From positions 124,001-188,000 of the forward strand of contig CANMQI010000008.1 in NCBI GenBank assembly GCA_947499955.1: a stretch of DNA of 64,000 nucleotides. Direction: 5' to 3'. This DNA is from an uncultured Granulosicoccus sp. (GTDB taxonomy: Bacteria > Pseudomonadota > Gammaproteobacteria > Granulosicoccales > Granulosicoccaceae). The position numbers and the translations under genes were made by a program. Positions 43,153-51,701 of the stretch are shown piece by piece (the stretch's first letter is position 1; each line of letters opens with the position of its first letter). The notes beneath the pieces are model-generated. The model did not search any database. It was given only the letters and a program-made list of their open reading frames with translations, and had not been told where the DNA came from.

Positions 43153-45210
43153 GTGTTCACCGGCTGGCGCCTCCAGGGCTTCACGATAGCCTGTCTGCTG
43201 GGACTGGTGTTCATCGTGATCACCTACCAGAACACTCAAGTGTCGGTCAGGAACTGGCTGAGCGTTTTGTCGGTATCCCAGCAGGAATGGAACTGGAAGG
43301 CCACGGCATTGGTCCGCGAGCATTTGCGTTTTGTCGTCGAGTTGGACAGCTATGTCAACCAGCATGCCGAGGCGCCTGTTGAACGGGAAAAAGTGATCGA
43401 GCGATTCGATCTCTACTGGAGCCGGTATACGGCGATGAATTCGTTCTTCACGGATTCTGACGCTCAAACCGTGGAGCTGTTGTCTCGCATTGCCAGTTCT
43501 CCGGATGAGGTGGAGGCTCGTGTGAAAGGCATCGTCGATACGCTGAATGAACACGGAATAGCAACGCTGACACGCCTTGAACCCGTTGTGATGACCTTGG
43601 AACCTGGCGACGTCGCTTCCTACCGGCAGATCATGCGAGATCTTCGCCTCTTGAGTGACAACGTGGTTGACCTGGAAACTGCACTGTTTGAACGCACCCG
43701 CTTGTTGCAGTTCACCCAGGATCATCTGACCGAGATGCTGCATTCGCGGTTGCGAATCGCCTATATCGGGTTGTGTGTGGTCATCTTTGTGCTGGTCATG
43801 GCAATCTATGCGTATGTGCTCATCAAGAATCGCGCTGCACGTTCACTGGAGAGCGTGAACAGCAAACTGTTAGCGAAGATTTCGGAGTCCGAAGCGCTCA
43901 CCAGGCAGCTGAAGAGAGCCGCGAACCATGATTCACTGACCGGTCTTCTGAATCGGCACGGATTCGAGCTTCTGCTCGAGAGGCTCTTCATGGAGCCTGA
44001 TCAGATGCATGGCCTGTGTTTTGTCGATCTGGACATGTTCAAGGTGGTCAACGATACCAGCGGCCATGCGGCCGGCGATCGCCTGATCCAGGAGATTGCA
44101 CAGCTTTTCCTCGAAGAGTTCGAAGGTCGAGGGCAGGTGGCACGATTTGGCGGCGATGAGTTTGTCCTTGTCTGGCCCGATTGTGAAGCAGAGCAGTTCA
44201 GGAAGTCGATCGTGACCATCACCAGCAAGTTGTCTCCCTTTCGTTTCCAGTTCGATCAACACAACTTCGAGGTCAGTGGCAGCTTTGGTGCGCTGCATTT
44301 CTCCACGTCGAGGCATTCAAAGCAATCAGTCATGGCCATTGCTGATGCCGCCTGTTATGAGGCCAAGAACAGTGGCGGTGGACGAGTCTATTTTCACGAT
44401 GGTGATGACAGCATCATCGCGTCGCGTAAATCGGATCTCTTCTGGATCAATGCCGTGCAGCAGGCTCTGAAGAAGGATCAGTTCGTCCTGTTCCATCAAC
44501 CCATTGTTGAAATCTGCAAGCAGGGGGTTCGCCAGCACAGCTGGGAAATTCTGGTTCGCATGTACGGTGAGGATGGCACGCTGGTACCTCCCGGTCAGTT
44601 TCTCGACGTGGCGGAACGATACGGGCTGGCACCGCGTATAGACCGCTGGGTGGTACAACATGCTTTCGCATGGCTCAACGCTCACTCACTGGATGTCATC
44701 GGGCTGGATTGTCTGAATATCAATCTGTCAGGCTTGTCCGTCAGTGATCTGGAGTTTCTGAGTTTTATCGAAGAGCTGACGGCGGAAGCCCGCTTCGAAC
44801 CACAGAATGTCTGCTTCGAACTGACCGAAACGGCGGTTGCCGGACATCGTTCGCGCGAATTTCTGGTGAGACTGAAGGCGATGGGTTATCAGCTCGCGCT
44901 GGATGATTTTGGTAGCGGATTTGCCTCGTTCGGCTACCTGGAATCCTTGCCGGTGGACTACATCAAGATAGACGGCCAATTCGTCAGGGATCTGGATAGC
45001 AACTCGATGCACCGGGAGTTCGTCAAGGCGATCGGCTCCATCGGTCAGGCCATGGACAAGCAGGTCGTGGCCGAATTTGTCGAGAACGAAGCTTCTCTGG
45101 AAATACTGCGTGAACTGCAGATCGACTATGCGCAAGGCTACCATCTCGCCAAGCCCGCGGAAATCCCCGGTTACTCTGATGATCAGGTCGATTGGCGTTC
45201 GGTAGCCTGA
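43153..45210 (+). CDS. Membrane GGDEF-EAL c-di-GMP protein
   Basis: A 685-residue protein: membrane helix (about 7-24), periplasmic helical sensor of about 175 residues, second helix (about 200-223), then GGDEF (HDSLTGLLNRHG, FVDLDMFKVVNDTSGHAAGD, intact GGDEF at 333-337) and EAL (variant EIL at 465-467, ELTETAVAGH, DDFGSGFASFGYLESLPVDY). No RxxD inhibitory site precedes GGDEF. E of the EAL motif is kept, so hydrolysis remains possible. The start is a GTG at 43153, five bases after the oxidoreductase-like gene, whose product may bind its periplasmic domain. Confidence 0.88.
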   Translation: MFTGWRLQGFTIACLLGLVFIVITYQNTQVSVRNWLSVLSVSQQEWNWKATALVREHLRFVVELDSYVNQHAEAPVEREKVIERFDLYWSRYTAMNSFFTDSDAQTVELLSRIASSPDEVEARVKGIVDTLNEHGIATLTRLEPVVMTLEPGDVASYRQIMRDLRLLSDNVVDLETALFERTRLLQFTQDHLTEMLHSRLRIAYIGLCVVIFVLVMAIYAYVLIKNRAARSLESVNSKLLAKISESEALTRQLKRAANHDSLTGLLNRHGFELLLERLFMEPDQMHGLCFVDLDMFKVVNDTSGHAAGDRLIQEIAQLFLEEFEGRGQVARFGGDEFVLVWPDCEAEQFRKSIVTITSKLSPFRFQFDQHNFEVSGSFGALHFSTSRHSKQSVMAIADAACYEAKNSGGGRVYFHDGDDSIIASRKSDLFWINAVQQALKKDQFVLFHQPIVEICKQGVRQHSWEILVRMYGEDGTLVPPGQFLDVAERYGLAPRIDRWVVQHAFAWLNAHSLDVIGLDCLNINLSGLSVSDLEFLSFIEELTAEARFEPQNVCFELTETAVAGHRSREFLVRLKAMGYQLALDDFGSGFASFGYLESLPVDYIKIDGQFVRDLDSNSMHREFVKAIGSIGQAMDKQVVAEFVENEASLEILRELQIDYAQGYHLAKPAEIPGYSDDQVDWRSVA

Positions 45211-45272
45211 CCCATCCAGACTGACGGGAATGACGGCTCGGTGCTCTACCCGAACAGCCGGATCGACTTCCT

Positions 45273-46463
45273 CTAATTATTGTCGATAGTGAACTCGATA
45301 CGACGATTACGGGCACGATTGCGGCGTGTATCGTTCGGTACCAGTGGTTGGCTTTCGCCATAGCCGACCGAGCGGATTCGCGCCGGCGATACCGCGGCAT
45401 CCAGCAGATAGCGTTCGACGCTTTGGGCCCTGGCAGTGGATAGCACCCTGTTGCTGGCTTCGGGGCCGGAGGAATCGGTATGGCCGCCTACCACGATACG
45501 CAGGCTGGGGCATCGTTGAATGATATCCACCAGTGTCTGCAGCAGAGGATAGCTGACCGGGTCGATCTCGCTGCTGGCAAAGGCGAAGTTGATGGCGCCA
45601 GTGCGAGACAGGGTGTCAAAGCGAGTGATGCACTCTTCCACGGAAAAATCGCCGGAAGACTCCAGAGCGCTGGACGAGGCGACGCTGGTAGCGTCAGGCG
45701 TGCTCTTCCGGGGGGCCTTGACTATTGCGGCTGAGCCTCCACCGGCTGACAGATTTCGTTTGAATATCAGGTCGAACGATACCGAGCCGCTGGGCACGAT
45801 CTCGACGTCAGCGGCTTCCTGCAGCTTCAGGATGCCTTCCATCAACTCGAACTGCTCAGCCATGATCGTGATGGGGGACTCGCTGGTAATGGCTATCTGA
45901 TCGTCGGTGAACAGGGTCAGTACCGTATCGGCGTTGAGTGTCTGCTTGACACCGTGCAGATCCAGCTCGAATTCGACCGGCAGGTTGATCCTTTTGCGGG
46001 TGGCGAGCTGGTCCAGGGTTTGTGCTTCCACGCGTGCCGTGATACTGGCTACCGGAAACTTGAAGGTTTCGAAAAACAGAAAACGCATGCGTACATTGCG
46101 CAGGTCGACCTTGGTGTCAACCGAATTCAATTCCACCAGAAGGGTCGCCACGCCATTCTCGTCCAGCGTTCCATCAAAATTGGCAAAACTGCTGGTTTCG
46201 ACTTTCGAACCGTTCTTGATCGATTGAAAGCGCAGGCTGGAGGCTTCACGATCCAGTTGCCAGCCACCTTGCAGCAAGTTCGATTGTGCTGACGCCGGCA
46301 GTGCGAACAAGCTCGACAGCGATAAGGTCAGCACTGCCATGAACCGCCTGGGGAGGGACTTGCATGCCGGAAGTTGGGGGATTTGCCGGGTGCTTCGCAG
46401 CAGATAACGGACACACTGTACTGGTTTCACGTTGTTTGATCCCTTGCGTTTCAGCACAGGCAA
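45273..46463 (-). CDS. YceI domain fused to OmpA-like peptidoglycan-binding domain
   Basis: Up to 396 residues. After a leader ending at PASA comes a YceI-type lipocalin-like domain (about 60-245; WQLDREASSLRFQSIKNGS) and a C-terminal OmpA/MotB domain (about 290-396; GGHTDSSGPEASNRVLSTA, RIRSVGYGESQPLVPND). YceI domains bind isoprenoid or lipid-like molecules; the OmpA domain holds peptidoglycan. A periplasmic, wall-attached lipid-binding protein is expected. The start is uncertain: 46463 (ATG), a GTG at 46430 with AAGGGA upstream, or an ATG at 46340 that begins right at the hydrophobic leader. Confidence 0.82.
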   Translation of the reverse strand: MPVLKRKGSNNVKPVQCVRYLLRSTRQIPQLPACKSLPRRFMAVLTLSLSSLFALPASAQSNLLQGGWQLDREASSLRFQSIKNGSKVETSSFANFDGTLDENGVATLLVELNSVDTKVDLRNVRMRFLFFETFKFPVASITARVEAQTLDQLATRKRINLPVEFELDLHGVKQTLNADTVLTLFTDDQIAITSESPITIMAEQFELMEGILKLQEAADVEIVPSGSVSFDLIFKRNLSAGGGSAAIVKAPRKSTPDATSVASSSALESSGDFSVEECITRFDTLSRTGAINFAFASSEIDPVSYPLLQTLVDIIQRCPSLRIVVGGHTDSSGPEASNRVLSTARAQSVERYLLDAAVSPARIRSVGYGESQPLVPNDTRRNRARNRRIEFTIDNN

Positions 46464-46636
46464 ACGCCTGTTCGGGTTAAACCTAACAAATTTACGCCGG
46501 TTTGCGCACTGCTGGTGTCGCTGCGGGTTTTGCGTAAATCCTGACAGCTGCTAGAATTCGGTGTCGAAATCACCCTGCCAGCGGGTTCATCAGCGTTGCA
46601 GTCTGTTGTCGCAGCCTCAAGCAGAAACAGTATTCC

Positions 46637-47224
46637 ATGGCATATCGCTACCTGTTATTTTCCGCCATCACGGCAAGTTGCCTGATTGGCCTGGGTTCCT
46701 CGTCCGGTATCCGGGCAGCCACACCATCGGTTGCAGAACTGGGGCTGTGGCAGCAGGCTGTCAGTTCAGGCGAGCCTGCTGATCTGCAGGCGTTCATCGA
46801 GCGCTATCCGGACAGTGACTTTGCCGAGGATGCCAAGGGGCTGCTGGCAACGCTGGGGGCTGTGCCAGACGAGGCTGCCACGGTTGCAGTTGAGGAGCCG
46901 TCCAGCCAGGCGCGTTCTCTTGACGTCAGTGCATCACTCGGTTTCGAGCAGCCCGTTGCCGACGATGTTCAGTCAGACAAGCCAAGATCCATCAAGGAGC
47001 TGGCTGAGGGGACGCCCCTGTTCTCTCCGGTGGACGGTTTGCCCAAGGAATACTGGGAGGGCGAAGTCTGCAGCAATTGCCACAACTGGGATAAGGCAAG
47101 CCTGTGTACGCAAGGTGAATTCTACACAGGCCAGGAGAAGGATTCGTCAGCGCGCATACAACACCCTTACGGCGGTTTTTTCAAGCAGGCTCTGGAGCAG
47201 TGGGCGGCTGATGGTTGTCGGTAG
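46637..47224 (+). CDS. Secreted hypothetical protein with one CxxCH motif
   Basis: A 195-residue protein with a leader ending near IRAA. An N-terminal helical-repeat-like piece (LQAFIERYPDSDFAEDAKG) is followed by an acidic linker and a C-terminal part with EVCSNCHNWDKASLC. CSNCH fits the CxxCH heme c attachment motif, and a third Cys and a final Cys (DGCR) are close by. I do not recognise the family. It could be a small c-type cytochrome or a zinc or disulfide protein; no methionine ligand is obvious downstream, which weakens the cytochrome idea. It stands between convergent or divergent envelope genes. Confidence 0.65.
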   Translation: MAYRYLLFSAITASCLIGLGSSSGIRAATPSVAELGLWQQAVSSGEPADLQAFIERYPDSDFAEDAKGLLATLGAVPDEAATVAVEEPSSQARSLDVSASLGFEQPVADDVQSDKPRSIKELAEGTPLFSPVDGLPKEYWEGEVCSNCHNWDKASLCTQGEFYTGQEKDSSARIQHPYGGFFKQALEQWAADGCR

Positions 47225-47289
47225 CGACGTTATTCTGCAGCCGGCGTGACACCGGCGAGAACAACGTCATCACAACCCCATACGCGCAA

Positions 47290-47796
47290 TCAGTCTTCCC
47301 AGGTGACATCCTGGCCGAACAAGGGCACGGTCGACAAAGCCATTTTCGCAGAACCATCCTTCACCTGACTGGCATGTGACAGGTAGATCAGCGTCTGCCG
47401 CTCTTCGTCATAGATGCGCGTCACTTGCAGCGCCTTCCAGATCAGAGAAGTCCGTTTGGAGAATACATTCTCTCCGCCTTCGTCCCGTTCGATGTCGCCG
47501 ATGACGATCGGTCCGGTTTGTCGACAGGCAATGGATGAGTTTGATGGGTCGCTGAAGATCTCGCCATTGCGTACCCGATCGATCAGTCCGCGATCAAAGT
47601 ACGAGATATGGCAGGTGACACCCTTGACCTTGGGGTCTTCGACCGCTTCGATCTTGATGTCACCACCCATCCAGTCGACATTGACGTCACCCACCTCGTC
47701 AGCCTGAACGGCAGACGACAGTGCTGCGGTCGTCAGCAGGGCGAAGGTGGCAGCTGGCAGTGTGAGCCTTGCAATGGAGTTCTTGATAGAGCGCAT
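47290..47796 (-). CDS. creA: CreA family periplasmic protein
   Basis: A 168-residue protein with a leader ending at AVQA. The mature part DEVGDVNVDWMGGDIKIEAV, then DPKVKGVTCHISYFDRGL and DPSNSSIACRQTGPI is the CreA family (DUF1103-like) pattern, with two conserved cysteines. Its role is unknown. The frame is open to 47862, but the ATG at 47796 gives the leader. Convergent with the CxxCH protein gene. Confidence 0.88.
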   Translation of the reverse strand: MRSIKNSIARLTLPAATFALLTTAALSSAVQADEVGDVNVDWMGGDIKIEAVEDPKVKGVTCHISYFDRGLIDRVRNGEIFSDPSNSSIACRQTGPIVIGDIERDEGGENVFSKRTSLIWKALQVTRIYDEERQTLIYLSHASQVKDGSAKMALSTVPLFGQDVTWED

Positions 47797-47896
47797 GATG
47801 TCTGGTTTCGACGCAGATGAAATCGATTCCACAGGATAACAACGATCGGCGCCACCGCGCACGACCGATGCTTTTTTACAAACTGCGAGAGTCGGA

Positions 47897-49096
47897 TTAC
47901 GCCGCTTTCTCGAGCGATTCGATCACCTCGACGATGACTTCGCCTATCAGTTGGCAATCCTCGGTGGTAAAGGTCAGCGGAATCCGCATGTCCAGTAACG
48001 TCGAGAGTATGCCTTCGGTTCTGGGAAGCTGCGGCATATCAGCGATATAGCGCCAGCTGTCATAGCGACTGGTATAACCTTCCGGCTCCGCACCGCCGAA
48101 CCACTTCAGTGCCACACCCTGAGTGGCGCAGCGTTCCACCACGGCCTGCATCTGTTCGGGGTTCTTGCCGGGTAATGAGAACTGGATGGAACTGGCCACG
48201 AATTCCTCGGCCTCGGGGCGTGCCGGCACATGAATGATCGAGCTCTTGCCCAGTTCGGCTTCCAGAATGCGATAGCGCTCGTTCCAGCGCTGGCATTGCT
48301 GGTCGAGATTCGCCAGCTGTGGGCGCAGAATGGCCGCCCGCATGTTGTCCATGCGACCGCTGTAGTTGGGTGTCTCGTAGCGTATCTGGTCGAAAGTCTC
48401 TGCAGGCGGTGCTGCATGATGGCGATCGAACAGCATATAGGAGCCACTGTGCATGATGGCGCGTGCCATGACATCGCTGTGACGCGTGGTCAGAAAGCCG
48501 CCTTCACCCGAATTGATGTGCTTGTAGGTCTGGGTGCTGAAGCAGGCGATATCGCCGAAGGTGCCGCTCTTGACGCCGTTCCAGCTGGCTCCCATGGTGT
48601 GCGCGCAGTCCTCTATCAGAAACAGCTTGTGGCGTTGGCAGATGTCCATGATGCGGTCCATGTCGGCAATATGTCCGCGCATGTGTGAGAGCATGAAGAA
48701 TCGCGCCCCGCTGCTGGCAGCCTTCGCCTCGAGATCGTCAAGGTCGATGCAATAGTCTTCGGCAACATCGACCAGCACGGGCACCGCACCACTGTTGTGA
48801 ATGGCGCCGGGAACCGGCGCCAGGGTGAAGGCGTTGCATAGCACCTGGTCACCGCGCTGAACGCCGGCTGCCTGCATGGCCACGTGCAGGGCGTAACCGC
48901 CGGAGGAACAGGCCAGGCAATAGGGCACGCCGAGGTACTCGGCAAACTCGATCTCCAGCAGATCGGTTTCGCCTTTTTCATCGGGCAGGGTGTTGTAGCG
49001 ATGCAGCCGGCCTGAGCGCATGACTGCGACCGCGGCCTCGATGCCCGCCTCTGGAATGGCTTCTTGCTGGGTGAATGATTTACTGAAGGATTTCAT
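47897..49096 (-). CDS. DegT/DnrJ/EryC1-type aminotransferase
   Basis: A 399-residue fold-type I PLP enzyme of the DegT/DnrJ/EryC1/StrS (sugar aminotransferase) family: CSSGGYALHVAMQAAGVQRG, LIEDCAHTMGASWNG (PLP aspartate) and FSTQTYKHINSGEGGF with the Schiff-base lysine. The ATG at 49096 is chosen because it yields the family-length N-terminus. It lies 11 bp after a HisD-type dehydrogenase gene, so an alcohol is likely oxidised to a carbonyl or acid in one step and an amino group moved in the other. Substrate unknown; no sugar-nucleotide genes are nearby apart from a short-chain dehydrogenase. Confidence 0.85.
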   Translation of the reverse strand: MKSFSKSFTQQEAIPEAGIEAAVAVMRSGRLHRYNTLPDEKGETDLLEIEFAEYLGVPYCLACSSGGYALHVAMQAAGVQRGDQVLCNAFTLAPVPGAIHNSGAVPVLVDVAEDYCIDLDDLEAKAASSGARFFMLSHMRGHIADMDRIMDICQRHKLFLIEDCAHTMGASWNGVKSGTFGDIACFSTQTYKHINSGEGGFLTTRHSDVMARAIMHSGSYMLFDRHHAAPPAETFDQIRYETPNYSGRMDNMRAAILRPQLANLDQQCQRWNERYRILEAELGKSSIIHVPARPEAEEFVASSIQFSLPGKNPEQMQAVVERCATQGVALKWFGGAEPEGYTSRYDSWRYIADMPQLPRTEGILSTLLDMRIPLTFTTEDCQLIGEVIVEVIESLEKAA

Positions 49097-49107
49097 GAGT
49101 CCGCTCG

Positions 49108-50415
49108 CTACTCGTAATGTGTCTGATCGTACACCTGAAAGTCCCATTGCCTCTCAGGGAAATACTTTCGCAATCGCCAGTCGCAGGCGCGTGCATGACC
49201 TTCCATGCCTTCCACACGGGAAATGCGTGAACCCACGGCGCTGAATTCCAGATTGGCCTCTTCGCTGATGTCCTGATACGTGAGTATCTTGAGAAACTTG
49301 TGTACGTTCAGGCCACCGCTGTAGCGTGCCACGCGTCGGGTGGGCAGAATGTGGTTGGTGCCAGAGCACTTGTCACCATGGGTCACGGTTGCACCTTCAC
49401 CAAGGAACAGTGAGCCGTAGTTCTTCAGATTGTCGCGCCACCAGTCGGTGTCTTGGGTAAGAATCTGCAAGTGTTCGGAGGCGTATTCATCACTGATACG
49501 CGCACATTCCTCACGGCTCTCACAGAAGATGATTTCTCCGTGAACATCCCAGGCTGATTGCACGACTTCCTGATTGGGCATGTCGGCAGCCACCTTTGGC
49601 ATCAGCTCGGCCACTTTCTCGCCGATGCGGCGGCTGGTGGTGAACAGCCAGACGGGCGAATCGTAACCGTGCTCTGCCTGAGAGACGAGATCCACGGCAA
49701 TGGTCATCGGGTCGGCGCTGTCATCGGCAATGATGGCGGACTCGGTGGGGCCTGCGAAAACGTCGATACCCACCTCGCCGAACAACAGGCGCTTGGCTTC
49801 GGCCACATAGCCATTGCCGGGCCCGACGAGAATATCGGCCGGCACGCCCGTGAACAGTCCCCTGGCCATGGTGGCCACCGCGTGTACACCGCCCATCTCC
49901 AGAATGATGTCAGCGCCGGCCAGGTCCATGGCATAGACAATCGCCGGATTGATGTTGCCATCCTTCGGCGGTGAGCAGGCAACGATGGTTTCCACACCGG
50001 CCACCTTGGCCGTGGCAATACTCATCAGTGCAGAGGCGGCATGGGAATAGCGGCCGCCGGGCACGTAGCAGCCGGCACAATTCACGGGAATGACTTTCTG
50101 GCCGAGTCTGACACCCGGTGCCGACTCGATTTCGAATTCGTTCAGGCTGGCGCGCTGTGCCTGGGCGAAGGTCCTGATCTGTTTGTAGGCAAACTGGATA
50201 TCCTGACGAGTCTGTTCAGGGACCCGGGCAATGAGTTCGGCGCGTTTGGCGTCGCTGAGTATGAAATCTCCCTGCCAGTTATCGAATTGCGCCGCGTATT
50301 CACGCACCGCGCTTTCTCCATCAGCCTCGATGCGCGCCAGCATGGTCTTGACGGTGTTCTGTATGCGTTCATCGTTGGCCGCAACGGGGGCATTCGATTT
50401 TTTCAAGTATTCCAT
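49108..50415 (-). CDS. Histidinol dehydrogenase-family enzyme (HpsN-like)
   Basis: A 435-residue protein with the HisD catalytic frame: CAGCYVPGGRYSHAASALMS, VGPGNGYVAEAKRLLFGEVG, FAGPTESAIIAD, SQAEHGYDSPV (Gln and His of the zinc site), SEHLQI (Glu/His catalytic pair), GTNHILPT and EGMEGHARA. The family oxidises an alcohol to a carboxylate with two NAD. No other histidine biosynthesis gene is near, and details such as RVARYSGGLNVHKFLK resemble sulfopropanediol dehydrogenase HpsN rather than true HisD. AGGTG precedes the ATG at 50415. It is divergent from a LysR gene that probably controls it. Confidence 0.85.
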   Translation of the reverse strand: MEYLKKSNAPVAANDERIQNTVKTMLARIEADGESAVREYAAQFDNWQGDFILSDAKRAELIARVPEQTRQDIQFAYKQIRTFAQAQRASLNEFEIESAPGVRLGQKVIPVNCAGCYVPGGRYSHAASALMSIATAKVAGVETIVACSPPKDGNINPAIVYAMDLAGADIILEMGGVHAVATMARGLFTGVPADILVGPGNGYVAEAKRLLFGEVGIDVFAGPTESAIIADDSADPMTIAVDLVSQAEHGYDSPVWLFTTSRRIGEKVAELMPKVAADMPNQEVVQSAWDVHGEIIFCESREECARISDEYASEHLQILTQDTDWWRDNLKNYGSLFLGEGATVTHGDKCSGTNHILPTRRVARYSGGLNVHKFLKILTYQDISEEANLEFSAVGSRISRVEGMEGHARACDWRLRKYFPERQWDFQVYDQTHYE

Positions 50416-50570
50416 GAATTCACCTGATAGAAGGTTGTGTCGTGAACAGCATTGCGGCGAATGGGCGATGATTGCTGTATCAATCGCTGCCTGGGGTCCA
50501 ATGCATTGCCATTGCCCGGCAATCCGAGCCTGAACCGGATAATAGAATCTGCCGGATCGTGTTGGCCAAT

Positions 50571-50582
50571 GCCATTTATGGC
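50571..50582. promoter_or_regulatory. GCCAT-ATGGC inverted repeat, possible LysR site
   Basis: GCCATTTATGGC has perfect 5-bp arms around a TT centre and lies in the gap between the HisD-like gene and the divergent LysR gene, about 80 bases before the LysR start. Position suits an operator for the LysR protein; the short length makes it only a candidate. Confidence 0.35.
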
Positions 50583-50663
50583 GTGGTCGGTTACTTTTCG
50601 GTATAGGCTGGACCGAGGCGACAGTGGCGGCGCTGGCAAAGCGGATATCTGACGGAAAAAACG

Positions 50664-51584
50664 ATGGAACTGAAGTGGCTGGATGACTACATTGCCCTGA
50701 TCGATCTGGGCAGTTTCTCGAAGGCGGCCGAGGCACGCTTTGTCACGCAACCGGCATTCAGTCGACGCATTCGCTCACTGGAGGATTGGCTGGGTGTCAG
50801 CCTTGTCGATCGCAAGCAGTATCCGACAGCGCTGACCCCGGCAGGGCAGGCCTTCGCCGAACAGGCACGTCTGCTGTCGGGCCAGATTCTGGCCGTCCGT
50901 CATCAGATGCAGGATATCAGTGCTGCGCGCGCGCAACTGCTCATCATCTCTCAGCAGGCGCTGGCCGTGTCGTTCTTTCCGTCCTGGATGCAGACGCTCG
51001 AGGCCCTGTCCGGTGGAGCCCTGATCAAGGTGGAAACCGGACATCTGTCCGACAACATTCAATCCTTTCTGGCCGGAGAGGGCGATTTCCTGTTGTGCTA
51101 TTGCTCGGCAGAGATCACGGCCCAGTTGCAGCGGGAGGATGTGGAGAGCCTGCAGGTCGGCGTGGATCAGTTCATCCCGGTATCGGCGCGTGATGCGCAA
51201 GGGCAGGCACGATTTGGCCGTGCTGCCGATGACCCACTCAAACTGGTGGCGCACCCGGCAGAGAGCTTCTTTGGCCAGATTCTGCAGCGCGATTGCCTGC
51301 CCAGTCTGCACGCTGACCGGAGCGTTGAGGTAGCCTGTGAGAATGCCTTGTCGGAGGCGCTCAAGGCGCTGGTGCTCGAAGGCTATGGCATGGCCTGGTT
51401 GCCTCGGAGCCTGGTTCGCCGAGAGCTGGACAACGGGGATCTGCTGGTTCTGGATGAGGCCTTTCCCCGGGTGGATCTGGCCGTGAGGCTGTATCGCCTG
51501 CGCCAGCCCCGCAGTCAGTCGGCCGGACAGTTCTGGCAATATCTGCAGGACATGTACAACCAGAATCTGTCGACCGTGGGTTGA
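50664..51584 (+). CDS. LysR-family transcriptional regulator
   Basis: A 306-residue LysR protein: N-terminal winged HTH (WLDDYIALIDLGSFSKAAEA, then TQPAFSRRIRSLEDWLGV) and a two-lobed ligand-binding domain. The family reads small metabolites and usually controls the divergent gene, here the HisD-like dehydrogenase and aminotransferase, and perhaps the downstream decarboxylase on its own strand. The ATG at 50664 gives the usual start MELKWLDDY. Confidence 0.93.
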   Translation: MELKWLDDYIALIDLGSFSKAAEARFVTQPAFSRRIRSLEDWLGVSLVDRKQYPTALTPAGQAFAEQARLLSGQILAVRHQMQDISAARAQLLIISQQALAVSFFPSWMQTLEALSGGALIKVETGHLSDNIQSFLAGEGDFLLCYCSAEITAQLQREDVESLQVGVDQFIPVSARDAQGQARFGRAADDPLKLVAHPAESFFGQILQRDCLPSLHADRSVEVACENALSEALKALVLEGYGMAWLPRSLVRRELDNGDLLVLDEAFPRVDLAVRLYRLRQPRSQSAGQFWQYLQDMYNQNLSTVG

Positions 51585-51701
51585 GCCTTGCCCATCATGC
51601 CTAAAAGTAACTGATACCCAATAAATCAGCATTGGTAGCTGGCAGAAGGGTCTCTCTATACTGCGACACCATCAGAAATCAGGTCGCCCGAGGCCAATAC
51701 C

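Noticed and set aside
49108..50415. True histidine biosynthesis gene hisD
   Set aside because: Family motifs fit, but no other his genes are nearby and the neighbours are an aminotransferase and a LysR gene, so I call it HisD-family (HpsN-like) only.
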